In this document: in pieces, positions 10,496-21,560 of the stretch
How the letters are laid out: each line of letters begins with the position of its first letter
How positions within the stretch are numbered: position 1 is the stretch's first letter
Source of the DNA: Zingiber officinale
Taxonomy: Eukaryota > Streptophyta > Magnoliopsida > Zingiberales > Zingiberaceae
DNA length: 64,000 nt
Assembly: GCF_018446385.1 (NCBI RefSeq)
Contig: NC_055996.1
Span: 49,088,365-49,152,364 of the forward strand
Direction of reading: 5' to 3'
Position numbers and translations under genes: made by a program
Notes under the pieces: model-generated
Told to the model about the DNA's origin: nothing
Seen by the model: only the letters and a program-made list of their open reading frames with translations
Database searches by the model: none

Positions 10496-12330
10496 TGTTA
10501 GTTAGAGCCCTAGAGCCAATCATTTGATGATTGTTGTATGAGCTCATTGTATCATATTCTTATATATAAATAAAGGCATTTGTTTATGGTTATTATGCTT
10601 TCTTGTATTGGTGCCAAATAACTAAGTATAATAGCGTCCTTGAGTAGAAGGTTCTTACCTATATCAATTGGTTAGTTGAATCGATAATGAGATGATATAG
10701 GGAGCACTACTCTTAATCATTCCTAGTCAAGTATTAGCATTCAAGGACAATGTTAATGTGACGAGACAAGCATGTAGGTCAACTCGATGACTTGATCTCA
10801 CAAGTCATGGATATGGAGATATCAAGTTGACACATGGGTATGCATTGGAGAATGTATACTGAATGACCCGCTATGAGAAAGTATCATGGATCGTTATATG
10901 AGTGTCATATACTTTCTCATGTGGCTATTAGTATGACTACTAGTCCTTGGACATGATGTCACCATGGTTCCCTACATAAGGAGTTACGTACTTTGGCATC
11001 GTCAAACGTCACCCGTAACTGGGTGGACTATAAAGGCGATTACTGGGTATGTAACAAATTATGCGGAGAGATGTGAGTGATGTAAATGGGATCTATCCCT
11101 CCTATATGACGGGAGTGACATCGATATTCTTGATAGAGTGAGACCACTAAGTGCATGGCCATGCCCAAATGAGTCAATATGAAATGTTGAGCTCATTTGA
11201 TTGAGTGAGTCTACTTGGAGTTTAAGATTTAGATTGATTAGAGGATGACACGGTCTATGCCTCATATTGATCAATCTAGATGTCAAGAATAGAAGGACAC
11301 TTGTCATATATTGTGAAGAGTCAAAATTAGTAGTCACAAGGTGATGTTGGATCTCAACATTCTTATAACTTGGGTAGTAATGATATGTTGCTAGATACCG
11401 CTCATTACTAATGCTTCTAAATGGGTTTAGGAGCATTACCAACGTTATAAGAACCTATAGGGTGACACACAAAGGGCAATTAGATGGAGATTAGGTTCAT
11501 TTGATGAACCTAAAGGATTAGGTTCATGTGATGAACCAAATTAGATTAAGAGTAATCCAAATTGAGCTAATTTAGTTGGACTCAATTTGGTTCATGTGTT
11601 AAGTGAGTCTAATTTGGACTTAGACTCATTTAATTAATTTAATTTAATGAATAGAGATTCATTAAATTAAAATTAACTTGAACCAATGGTTAGATTAGAT
11701 CAACCAAGGGAGAGAAGTGATCAAGTTTGACTTGACTTGAGAGGAAGATGAAGAGTCAAGTTTGACTTGACCATTTGCCACCTCATTGGTGAGTTGGCAA
11801 AGAGTGGACCAATGATGATGCTCCACATCATCATAGTTGCTTAAGTGGGATGCCACCTCATGGGAGTTACCAAGAGTTGTGACTCTTGGTATCCCATGGA
11901 GTTAAAACTCCTCCATGAAGTGGCCGGCCACATTCATTCTTGTGTGGGAGTTTTCATTTTGTGGAGTAACTCTCATCTTCTTCCTCATTGCTCTCTTCTC
12001 TTCTCTCCCTCTCCTCCTCTTTGGCCGAGACTTCTTGGAGTGCTAGCACACTCAAGATTTCTTCTCTATCTCTTGCTTGTGTGGATACACATAGAGGAGT
12101 ATCTACTTTGATACTCTCGAGATCCGGCGAACCTTGGACGAGCGGGATTAAGCGAAGGGCTTCACATCAAGGGTAAATTCTTATCTTTTAGATCTAAAGT
12201 AGATCTAGGTTAGAAAACTCGTACGTGAAAGTTTTTACGAAATTTTATTTCTTTGCATGGATCCGTGGCATGGGAATTTCGAGGTTTCCGCAACGCAAAA
12301 AGCGATTTTTGCTGCCCAAAAAAGCCAACA
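10496..12330 (+). mobile_element. 3' LTR of copia-B B1, complete (1835 bp)
   Basis: It runs from TGTTAGTTAGAGCCC to AAAGCCAACA. A TATATATAAATA stretch lies about 65 bp from its start. It is the only full-length contiguous copia-B LTR in the window and was the reference for recognising the split B2 LTR (44529-44771 plus 49669-51124). The frames at 11059-11442 and 4777-5160 in the two LTRs are open in both copies on the antisense strand, but nothing suggests they are used. Confidence 0.93.
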
Positions 12331-13456
12331 AAAAACACCTTCCACACAAGAAGATCCTGGCCAGCGGGACATGGGAGGGCAATCTCCTGAACCCAATCTA
12401 TCCGCCCTTTATCTAGCCCTTTCCACTCCACAACTTGCTAAAATTCAAGAGACTATTTCTGTACCAAGTGACACCTCTTACCCCAGTTTTCTTATGTGTT
12501 TCTAGGGAGAATGTCCCTTGCCTACACATGACTCACCCTTTTACATTTCTCCTTACCCTCCGTTCAAGCTTCATTTTCTTCGACAACCATTCCTTCCCAT
12601 ACTCTTTTCATATTCTTAGGAGGTCAGTTAATGAATGCTTGGGAAGAGAAAAGAAAACAACTTGGAGAGCTTACTCCTACAGAACTATCAGACATATTTT
12701 CATATGAACAAACTAAGGTAATGTAACTTTAAATTAACGATTTCTTTTCCATTTTGGTTCCTACTACAACATCTATTTTTCAGCACTGGGTGATGAGTAT
12801 GAGCGTAGCTCAACAAATGCATAATTTGGCTAAGGCAAATGAGTCATTAAAGTAGCAAATTCTATAGGCATCTTCTACCCATACTTCTGAACGAATACAT
12901 GAATTGTCTACTCAACTTTAAGAGACTCAAAAATTAGCACAAATCAAACTTGATAAAGCAACTCAGTGGAAAACAACCATAGATAGTTTGGAATCTCAAC
13001 TCAAATCAGAGGCTTGTCTCCGATTAGATTTGAAAACCAAGTTAGATGAAGAGAATGTAGAGAGTAGCTACACATGCTTCTATGTTATCCACCAAAATTT
13101 CTGATCTAACAGCTAAAGATATCGAACACGATTCCTTATGTTCTAGCTTAGCAAAGACCTAGACTACACTATCTGTCAAAGAGATTGAGATGACAAACAC
13201 TGGAGTGAAATTGGATGCCTACAAGGTGAGAGAAGATATATGATTCGAAAAAAGGAAGGAGTTGTTCCTTAAATCTCTTGAATTTAATAATCCTATCGTC
13301 ATATCCTTCACTAAAGTCTTCAAGAATGGAGCTAAAGGGGCCATAGAACAGTTAAAGAAAGGAGACTACTTAACATCCCAACCCCTTGCTAATTCTCTTG
13401 ATCGTAGGAGATTACTAAAAATTCATCCCTCCAATCTTTTTCCCAAACTAGTGTAA
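12331..13456 (+). pseudogene. CC-family ORF, copy 1 (5'-truncated; coiled coil, one intron)
   Basis: Degenerate 3' two-thirds of an intron-containing ORF. The left end is cut by the copia-B LTR. A first exon part (about 12620-12717) ends at a GTAATG donor. The intron at 12718-12783 (66 bp) ends TTTTTCAG. The next exon opens with HWVMSMSVAQQ and continues as a Gln/Glu/Lys-rich coiled coil, interrupted by several stops and shifts. The C-terminus is readable at 13262-13456 (GAKGAIEQLKKGDYL region) with a TAG stop. Copies 2 and 3 have the second intron at the same place (67 and 68 bp), followed by FYASSLH and YWVESLTM. The intron position and coiled coil support homology; the function is unknown. 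Confidence 0.65.
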
Positions 13457-14021
13457 TTTGTTATATTTCTATGTTCTGACTATGCTTTTTAAAGAACATT
13501 TTAACATTCTAAATATTAATATTTATATATTTGCTGATAATTATGTTTTTATAGATGAGCTAGCATATAGACGAGAGAGTAAGACTTAATCAATTTTTTC
13601 TTAGATTCTATTTATCCTAACACTCATTCAACCCTCAACAACTAATCGGCTAGCCAAGTTCACTTTCATCCGAGCTTGTTCGCCCAAGCTTAAACTTATT
13701 CAATTCTCATGACAAGCTGGACTACAACTTATGTTGCTTGCCCAAATAGAAACTTCACAGCTCCCTTTCTTATAATTTTAACTTGACCTCGAATTGAATG
13801 CTCATTCTTAGTACCCACGCCAATGCTCAGGATAATGGCATATTACCTCGATTATTGATGTAGGCCTCTCATTAGTGACATGTGTGAGTATAATGTCATA
13901 AGTGCACCCATTTTTCTATGCCCACCGCCTCATCCAATCATCAAGCGATCCTCAATTAATCCCGTCTTTCGCACTGCTATGATCCAACGATCCCCCTCAA
14001 TTAAACTTTTTTAAAGAAGCC
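13457..14021 (+). other. Spacer between CC-family copies 1 and 2
   Basis: About 565 bp of non-coding, AT-rich DNA lies between the stop of copy 1 and the TATA motif of copy 2. I see no LTR termini, primer-binding site or polypurine tract in it. It does not obviously match the palindrome-bearing repeat that flanks copy 3. Confidence 0.5.
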
Positions 14022-14030
14022 TTATAAACA
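14022..14030 (+). promoter_or_regulatory. Putative TATA box of CC-family copy 2
   Basis: TTATAAACA lies 87 bp upstream of the chosen ATG (14117). The sequence between is pyrimidine-rich, like a 5' untranslated region. The call rests on motif and spacing only. Confidence 0.45.
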
Positions 14031-14116
14031 TTCAACCAAAACCCTAAGACTTCGTCATTTCTCTTAAAACTTTTTGTCCTTCTCCTCTTTGACCTTAGTG
14101 ATCTTTTCTCTCAAAG

Positions 14117-16273
14117 ATGTCAGAGCATAGCGAGTGGTATGCTTAGTGTTCTTCCAGTTTCACCCTCCATAAGTCTTACGACCTCCATCTAAACTACAAT
14201 ATTCCTTCCTATATAATCATTCCTACCCCAAAACACCATCCACACCATTCTCCACTAGAAAACATTGCGGTCTTCAAGGAATAAGTCCTATCGAGTCTCT
14301 ATTTTCCTCTACATTCTTTCTTTGTTGATGTTAGTTGATATTTCAACCTTTCCCTATACCAACTTATTCCCCAAGGTGTTGTTATTAGTTTTCACTTACT
14401 CAATGCCCCCTTATCCCCTCATCTATTCCACCATTTTTTTGTCCCCGTCAAATAGAGAATGGTTTGTTCAAATTCTAGGCGTGTCCTAAGGTGATTTTAT
14501 TCAATAGAGTTCCACCACAGGGGGAATGGAGAGATAAATATTTTTTCATACACCTTCCCTTTCTTCCACCTTATCCTGTAACCTAGCAATAGAGTCTTCC
14601 TCCTATCTCCATATTGGGCAATATCCCCACAGATCCAACTTTTTGTGCCTCTGTGGAGAAACTAAAAGGTGTTAAGTTTAACTTGTCCATATTGAACATA
14701 GAAGGCTTATTATTTACTTTTGGACTTACTTTGGTCGACATAGAACTGAGTGCTTCCATTGGTAAGTTTAATCTACTTATAAATAATTGTTTGTCATTTC
14801 TTGATCATTTATTATATAAATTTTTAACCCTTACTTATTTTCATAGCAGAAGCTATTCTCCCATCTTTTTTGTATAGAAATACTCAATTAATGAGGTGGT
14901 TCTGACTAAGCTAGGAGAAGATTTATTAAAGGATGTCAACTTAATCAAACTTCTTCCTCCATTGGTCTACTTCCTTCAGCTAAGCCAACACGAGAGCCAT
15001 CCTCTAGCTCCTCAAAACATGATACTCCTTTCATCGTCAAGCACAAAAAGCTCGAATAGAGGCTTTGTGTCCAAATTTACCTGCGATACCCATCACCGAG
15101 TAAGTTTACATTACTTTGCTGAGATTTCTTATGATCGAGGTAAAGAGAATGAGTCTTCGAAACATAGTCGTTTTCATTTTACACTTGCTATGATGAGGCC
15201 AGGCCTCCTAATTCCTATGTCTCGTGCAATTCCCCCAGTTATTCCTTCTAGCGAGACAACATCATATATCACAACTACTTCACCAACTCTGTTAAAAACC
15301 TTAGTCCCTCCTTCAACTAATCCCTGCATGAGGCGGACCCCTTGTAGGAGATCCACCAGCCTGGTGTCTAAAAGACTAGTATCTAAGCAAAGTCTTGAGT
15401 TAGCTAGGCCAATGTCATCCTCCCAACCATCTCTTGCTCCATCACAATCTCCTGAGCTTTCCCTTGCTCCTCCTCTAGGGCCTACAATCTCAACTAGCTC
15501 TTCATGTCTCTTTAAGCAATCCTATGGATTACCATCCCAACAAGGACTAGATTCTACCTCTCTTCCACCTTATGAGATACTTAAGCTAAAATGTTCATTG
15601 GCTGAATCATGGTTACAAGCACAGAGACAAATGCAAAGGAATACAATTTCTGAGCATGCTATTGAACACAATCATAATACCACTGCAGTAAGTTTTTGAT
15701 TAAGTTTTATTAGCTTATTGGTGCAAAGTATAATTCTATTTTTACTTTATCTAGTTCTATGCTTCAAGTCTACATTTGGGCTAACTAGCTATGGACTTGG
15801 AAAGGGCTACCAAAGTTTTAAAAGAAAGAGTGGACGAGTTGTAGGTTGCCTCTACTATTCCTAGTGATAAAATAGTTCCATTACAAGGAAAAATAGTGGC
15901 ACAAGCTGAGCTGATCACTAGCATGAAGAAAACTCTACAAGACTGACGCTAATTACTACAATCCTAAGAGACAAATAGGAAAAATTTAGAGCTTTAATTA
16001 TAGAATAATAAGTCCAAGCTTTAAGTGGAGAGGGCCCTAAAAGAGGAATCCCTCTCAAATTTAGTTCTCAAGACTACCTTATTAGAAGAACTAAAATCTT
16101 CACATACCTCTAGATCTTCTGAGCTAAGTCAAGAGTTAGCTTCTAAGGATTTTTTATTGTTGACTAATTAGGAGAAGCTAAGAGCCCAAGATGCATAAAT
16201 AGCCTCATTACTATCTGATTTAATCTAGAACAAAACTGAACGGGTTACTCTCCAAGCTGAGCAAGATGTTGCT
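14117..16273 (+). pseudogene. CC-family ORF, copy 2 (gypsy-transposon-like N-terminus plus coiled coil, two introns)
   Basis: The ATG at 14117 opens a decayed first exon. Its reading aligns by eye with copy 3: PLHSFF / YFNLSLYQLIP / VVISFHLL / PLSPHLFHHFF match PIHPFI / YFRISLPQPVL / VIVLFWLH / PLTSRVFHYFY, and FNLSILNIEGLLFTFGL matches YDLHKLLLEGALYIFGL. Intron 1 (14762-14846, 85 bp) and intron 2 (15688-15754, 67 bp) have GT...AG ends at the same positions as in copy 3. Exon 2 is Pro/Ser-rich. Exon 3 (15755 on) is a coiled coil with many stops and is cut by the Athila LTR at 16274. The N-terminal region resembles Pfam Transposase_28, recognised from memory and not searched. Confidence 0.65.
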
Positions 16274-17691
16274 TGTTACGATTCCGCAAGTGCACGGATT
16301 CGTCATCAGTAATAAAGATTATCGATCCCATGAGGACTGGTTATAAGCACTAGTGATGGCTCACTTAGGATTAGCTAAACTACCGATGGTTGTAAGTTAT
16401 CTAAAGAAAAGGGGTTTGGAAACGGAAATGAGAAATAGCAAAGAGGAAGTAATAGACTCGGTTTATGAAGAGTCCTAGGAGTTCAGTTTCATAGTGGTGG
16501 TGTTGATGTATCACATTCTATCCTTTACTCATTGCCCATTAACATGCATTCGCCGGAAACTTAAGTATCTAATCTTAGGTACCAAATAAAGAGGATCCCT
16601 ATGAAATCCTATTACGGTTAACCTCTGTTACTAGGGTGCCTCGGTAGATCACAAGAACACTACTCTAATTGGTGTCACTAAGGATAGAGATAAGGAGCTT
16701 AGTTTGGTCTCTTATTTCCTTATGGAGGAGTTGTCTCACCTTTCAAGGAAGTACCCTAGACGTCCGTGAATGGGTTACCCCTGTCACTAGGGCCCCTTGA
16801 GTGTATGATCTAGAATATTCTCTCTACGAGATAGGCAATTCCTACAGAATCAATTAACACGATATAGAGATCGAGTAGTCGAAATAGAAGCAAAAGTATG
16901 AGTCTTACATCAAACCAATCCACAACTACAACCTCATCCTAGAACAAAGAATCTACTCCATAGACGCTGGTGAAACATCTGAAGACATAATGTTAAGCAT
17001 ACAATTCTCAAACAAGAAGAGAGAAAGAGAATAGACGCTTATCCAACGATGACGTGTGATCTTCGGATCTAATTCTTTGCTTCTGGAATTGATGTGGTGA
17101 TGAAGGATCGCTGGACGGAGGTCTTGGATAGCATAGAATGGCACCAAGTCGATTCTCTCCCTGACGGCTTGCTTCCCGGCTCCCCCCACCCCCCTTATGG
17201 CACGGCGATGCCCTTTCTTGTATCTGGCTACGTTGCACGGCCGTGCCAATTGGCACGACCGTGTGAACCTGGGGCTTAGCTCTGGGGACACGGCCATACA
17301 GGATTGCACGATCGTGTAGTACTTGGTTGCGGTCATGGGGGGCACGATCGTGCAAGTATGCACGACCATGCTCTGACCTACCTCTAGGTTGGCCGCACGA
17401 TCGTGCAAGAGTTGCACGACCATGCACTTCTCCTCTCCTGTTTGGTCACACGGTCGTGAGAGGTTGCACGACCGTATTCTATAGCTCATTTCGATGTGTC
17501 GACAATCGTTGTTTTTACTCTGAAAGTTGTCCCTGTCAACACAAAACCAAACAAAGAGTAGATATCCAAACAAAAGAGTATATATGATGAGTACATGATA
17601 AAAGAGGCGATTGTGCAAAGAATATATACGTATAAAGTAAGTGAATGTGCATTAAAACATGCATAAATGATCATAATATTTACGCACATCA
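16274..17691 (-). mobile_element. 3' LTR of the Athila-like element
   Basis: On the plus strand it starts TGTTACGATTCCGCAAGTG and ends TACGCACATCA. The matching ends of the right-hand LTR are TGTTACGCTACCGCAAATG and TATGCACATCA. It contains an array of CACGACCGTGC-type palindromes (17222-17476). Confidence 0.8.
17222..17476. repeat. CACGGCCGTG-type palindrome array (copy 1)
   Basis: About ten short degenerate palindromes based on CACG(G/A)(C/T)CGTG lie 15-40 bp apart, for example GCACGGCCGTGCC, GGCACGATCGTGC and GCACGATCGTGC. Similar arrays stand at 20450-20735 and 24990-25345 in the same element. Confidence 0.85.
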
Positions 17692-17704
17692 CACCCCTAG
17701 ACTT
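17692..17704 (-). other. Polypurine tract of the Athila-like element
   Basis: On the element strand the sequence reads GGACAAGCAAAGGTTCAAG then TCTAGGGGTG, directly before the LTR start TGATGTGCG. This is the typical Athila arrangement. Mutations have shortened the G-run. Confidence 0.75.
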
Positions 17705-18532
17705 GAACCTTTGCTTGTCCTCAAGCAAAATGTTGTAAACTATGTTCATGAGTGCCTGGCAGTGTTTAATAATCCCTAGTGCATTCGCCTAACTCTATCG
17801 ACTAGTTTCATTGATAAGCACGATTGTGGAGTAACATAAGTATGGCCTAATCATAAGTTCTTTGTGCTCGGTGCAATAAGTAACTCAAACTCTTCAAGTT
17901 TTAATTTTCTGTCCTAGTTAAGTCGTCATACAATTGAGTTCCTAATGTTCCCGGTGATAGGCACTTACCTACCATACACTTGGTTCGTTTTTTTTAAATT
18001 ACACAAGGTCTCAAAGTATAATACTCGGAATCAAGAGAAACATAACATTCATTTCCCCAATAACCTAACTCGGTCTCAAAAGGGTGAATTGTTTGTTTCC
18101 ACTTACGACAACTATTTTTTTATCCCTTATTCAATTTTTTTTGGTGCTAAAGAGGTGTAGCACTAGCATATGTTGGGATTTGGATTTTTCGAAATGAGCT
18201 TTCATGATCCAAGGTCATCCAGTGACCAAAATGTAATTAAGAAATCACCATGGGAATAAAAGTACTAAACAATTTGGATGAATCATAACTATTTCAAAAA
18301 TATTTCTACTATTCAAGTTTAAATACTTAAGTGTAGTGAAAATAAGATCCTTAAGGTTAGGCCAAAACTTATACCAAACTTCATACAATACTTAGCTTAT
18401 TTCATGCTACTAAAGATAGAGAAAGGAGATACACCAAACATACTAACACTATCTTGACAACACGTGAACCAAGAAAATGCTAGACATTTTACTATCAGAC
18501 AAGTAGCAGAAAAAGTAAAAGGTTTGATGTTC
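17705..18532 (-). other. 3' untranslated region of the Athila-like element
   Basis: About 830 bp of AT-rich sequence without a credible frame separates the ATHILA ORF-1-like region from the polypurine tract. Long non-coding 3' regions are usual in Athila elements. The 71-codon plus-strand frame at 17945-18160 has no support. Confidence 0.6.
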
Positions 18533-20212
18533 TCAGATATGCCTCAAAACTATAAATATAAACTCATAAAATGCGAATAAACAAAACAGACTAATAAAAT
18601 CACAAAAGAGAAAAAAATAAAATATATAGAAAGAAAAGAAAAGTCGACTCGACTCAGGTTGTGTAGACAAACACAACACCCCCCCCCCCCCCAGACTTAA
18701 ACTTTTCATCGTCCCGATGAAATCAATACGGTGGCGGGGTGGGGGATAAGGGGGTCCCCGATATGTGCCAAGGGGAAATCTAGGCATACCAGAAAGATGG
18801 TCAAGGTGTTGATGATATTGATAAAGGACATCTACTTGTTGTCTAGTAATATCCATATCATCCATAAAATTCCTCATTCTTTCCTGGTCAACCTCATTGT
18901 CCTGAACGAACCTTGTCACCTGACTATGGAAGTCCCTAGTAAATTAAAAATGATCCTGTAGCTCCCTAAACTGGTCGTGAGATAACTTGAAGTGATCCTC
19001 CAACAATCGGTCTTTTGCTTCTCATGAAGGGAGTCTAAGGAGGCACGGAAATCAGAAAAATCAAATCTAGAGGGTCCCGTGCCATAGGACAAAGAATGCC
19101 TAGGAGGTTCTGAAAATCCGGAAGGCTGCAGGAATCCTGATGACGAGGGCTCTTGGTGGTACTCAGTTTCTTCTATAATGGAGGGGATAGTTTCGGGGAT
19201 AAAGTCAGTAATCACCCAGTTCACAGGGTTGCGAACCAAAGTGCGCTCGGGGCAAGGAAGGGGTAATGGAAAACCATTGTTCCTAGGGAAGGTAAACTCA
19301 TTCTCATCCTAATAAATCATTTTCATCGCAAGACAAGAATCAATGTCGATCTTGTTATTACCATGAATAACCTCTAGTCCATCAAGCTCACAACCCAGAT
19401 TGATTGCTATTTGGATGATCAATCCACCAAACACTATCATCCCCGAAGATGCTTAAGCCGCTCTCAACAAATTTTGTAGGAAATGAAATCTGGAATCAAA
19501 ATCCACTTTATTCAACATCGCCCAAAGAGAATAGAGCTCTACCTTTCTAACACCCCATCACTCTCTCCTCAACCAAAGATCGTTTTGCTCATCACTTGGT
19601 GGAGGTATCTAAAGGTCGGGTTTTGCATGCGGGATGCCTTAGCTCTAGAAGGTTTGTAAGGATCCTTTGATCCGGTTATTGATGCCCAAAACTTATTCCA
19701 TCTAATCTCATCATCAAATCCATGGGCACCACCAATAGATAAACCAAACCAATTATTAAAATCACTAAAAGTCCACCAAACTTCTTTATTCATCATCCTA
19801 AAAGTTATGACCCCTACATAGTCATCCTCAATAGAAAATTTAACATCAATCGAACTCAAAAATTCAAGGACTAGGCGGGGGTAAGTTGGTAAATGAGCAT
19901 ACATAATATTGTTCCAGTCTAAAGCACTAATCATCTAATCTACACTGTCCCTAATTCCTAGCATATCCAAAGTAGCGGGATCCATATATCTAATGTATAT
20001 AATTTTTCTAGAGACAAGGATATCATATCAAGATTTATGTTCATGATTTCTAAAAATAATATTGAACTCATTTTCGTTACCTTCATCGCGTGCCACCCTT
20101 TTTCCTTTGCCTTTTGAAGAAGACGCCTTCCCTTTGCCTTTGTTGCCTCTCCTTCACCAGATCCACTGCTTCCTCGATGAAGTCTCTTCAAGATCTGCGA
20201 CATGGCGTGCAA
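18533..20212 (-). pseudogene. ATHILA ORF-1-like region downstream of the missing pol
   Basis: Three frame-shifted pieces are readable in order on the minus strand: a Lys/Gly-rich N-terminus (20212-19958), a conserved block at 19934-19569 beginning MISALDWNNIMY with YPRLVLEFLSS, VITFRMMN and LSIGGAHGF, and a C-terminal part at 19239-18700 with QERMRNFMDDMDITRQQ. The middle block resembles the plant family ATHILA ORF-1 (Pfam PF03078, recognised from memory), whose function is not established. At least three shifts and several stops make it non-functional. The position after pol corresponds to the env-like slot of Athila elements. Confidence 0.7.
18679..18718 (-). other. Second polypurine-tract-like block in the Athila-like element
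   Basis: On the element strand: CATCGGGACGATGAAAAG, TTTAAGTCT, then 14 G, then TGTTGTG. It matches the layout of the block at 17692-17730 (GGACAAGCAAAGG, TTCAAGTCT, AGGGG, TGTGATG). It lies about 1 kb upstream of the true LTR border. Confidence 0.6.
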
Positions 20213-20449
20213 GGTTTTGAGGAATTCCTTATGGAGATGGGTCTTGAGGATGGGAGAGGAGGAGAAGGAAGGAAAAATAGGGAAGTTGCTTCTCTCTTTT
20301 CGGATTTGTGGCTTGAAGAAGTGTTAGATCTAGATGTAGATCTAAGCAAAAATGAGCTCTAGAGGTGGGAATTAGGGTTTGATGAGGTGTAGTGGGGAGG
20401 ATAAGGAGATGGAAATTAGGGTTTTTGGAGGAGTAGGCGGCGCACACGG

Positions 20450-20735
20450 GTAGGGGCATGACCATGTCTTATAGGCACGACCGAGTTAGGTGGGGTTCTG
20501 CACGACCATGCTGATTGGCACAACCTCCTCTTTTCTCCCCTCAGCCAAGGTTGCATGGTCGTGCCAATTGGCACAGCCCATTCCTCCTTCTCTGCACATG
20601 TCGCACGGCCGTGCCAATTGGCATGGCCTGAGTCTTCTCCTTCTCTAACAGTCTCGCACGGCCGTGCCGGTTGGCACGACCCGTGTTCTCCTTTTCTCTG
20701 CATAAGGCACACGACCATGCAAGGTTACACGGCCT
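20450..20735. repeat. CACGGCCGTG-type palindrome array (copy 2)
   Basis: A second array of the same short palindromes lies in internal sequence between protease and the ORF-1-like region. Examples are GCACGGCCGTGCC joined to AATTGGCA or GGTTGGCA. The minus-strand frames here (20416-20884) arise from the repeats and are not genes. Confidence 0.85.
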
Positions 20736-20940
20736 GTGGCCTTCATCCCTCTGTCGGCTTCGCACGGAAACTCACCTTTTGCCATTTTGGTTCCCCTGAC
20801 GCCTCCACACCCATGAAATGCCCGCGGCCAGCTCGTGGAGGCTCCGCACATCCTGAAAATGAATACCCAAAAATAAAGAAATAATAAAAGTGCTCAACTA
20901 AACATACTAAAACTAGAACAATGAACTAGAATGAAAAACC

Positions 20941-20963
20941 CTTGGGTTGCCTCTCAAGAAGCG
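20941..20963 (-). other. Athila post-pol landmark
   Basis: On the element strand, CGCTTCTTGAGAGGCAACCC is a block I recognise as following the integrase end in plant Athila elements. Here it stands only about 100 bp after protease, which marks the deletion of RT, RNase H and integrase. Confidence 0.6.
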
Positions 20964-21054
20964 TTTATTTTAGGTCTTTAGCTCGGCTCCGTTTTAGTTA
21001 ATGTGGACTAAACCCGTGGAAGCACGGCTCTCCTCCTAGGGTTAATGCTCTAGT

Positions 21055-21560
21055 CTACGCCTTTAGTTTCACTCGTGCAGGACAAATATATTTCTTATTT
21101 CTTGCTGGAGGGGAACTCTCATGGAAACTGCACTCCTCGACTTTGTGTATGTTGATCTTGCTAGAATTTCCCTGAGAAGAGGGGTCGCAGATGGAGGAAT
21201 CAGATAAATTAAATTCAATCTTTTCTTTGCCGATCTCTAAGGATAACTTGTGACTTTTCACATCAATGATGGCTCCAGCTGTGGCAAGGAATGGTCTTCC
21301 AAGGATGATCGGTATCTTGGGATCCTCCTCCATATCCAAGATAATGAAATCTGTGGGAACGATACATCCACCCACTTCTAATGGCATGTCTTCCACTATT
21401 CGCATTGGGTATCTACATGAATGGTCAGCTAATTGCAGTGTCATAGTAGTCAATTTAATGTTCTAGAGTCCTAGCTTCTTACATAAAGAGTACGGAAGTA
21501 GGCTAACGCTGGCCCCCAAGTCGCAGAAAGCTCTCGGTATGAGTTCAGAACCAATTTTGC
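21055..21560 (-). pseudogene. Athila aspartic protease region
   Basis: Retroviral-type aspartic protease that cuts the gag-pol polyprotein. The active site reads DLGAS followed by VSLLPYS near 21525-21490, then a TAG near 21460. The rest is open from 21453 to 21055: QLADHS, MPLEVGG, VPTDFIILDM, PIILGRPFLATAGAIID. The ILGRPFLAT block is characteristic of Athila protease. The frame ends in a tail of low similarity. Apart from the single stop it is well preserved. Confidence 0.85.

Larger units (their letters stand above)
4437..12330 (+). mobile_element. Ty1/copia retrotransposon copia-B, copy B1 (gag-deleted)
   Basis: This is a plus-strand copia element with 5' LTR 4437-6048, primer-binding site 6050-6062, leader 6063-7451, pol remnant 7452-10475, polypurine tract 10485-10495 and 3' LTR 10496-12330. 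The order PR-INT-RT-RNase H defines Ty1/copia. The 5' LTR lacks its first ~230 bp, which are present in the 3' LTR (10496-10720), so no target duplication can be checked. Comparison with copy B2 (44529-53511) shows that gag and the protease start were deleted, leaving the element non-autonomous. By eye the two LTRs differ at a few per cent of sites. Confidence 0.93.

Noticed and set aside
17222..17476. Possible CRISPR-like array
   Set aside because: Repeats are 10-14 bp palindromes, irregularly spaced and degenerate, in plant DNA. There are no constant repeats or unique spacers of fixed length.
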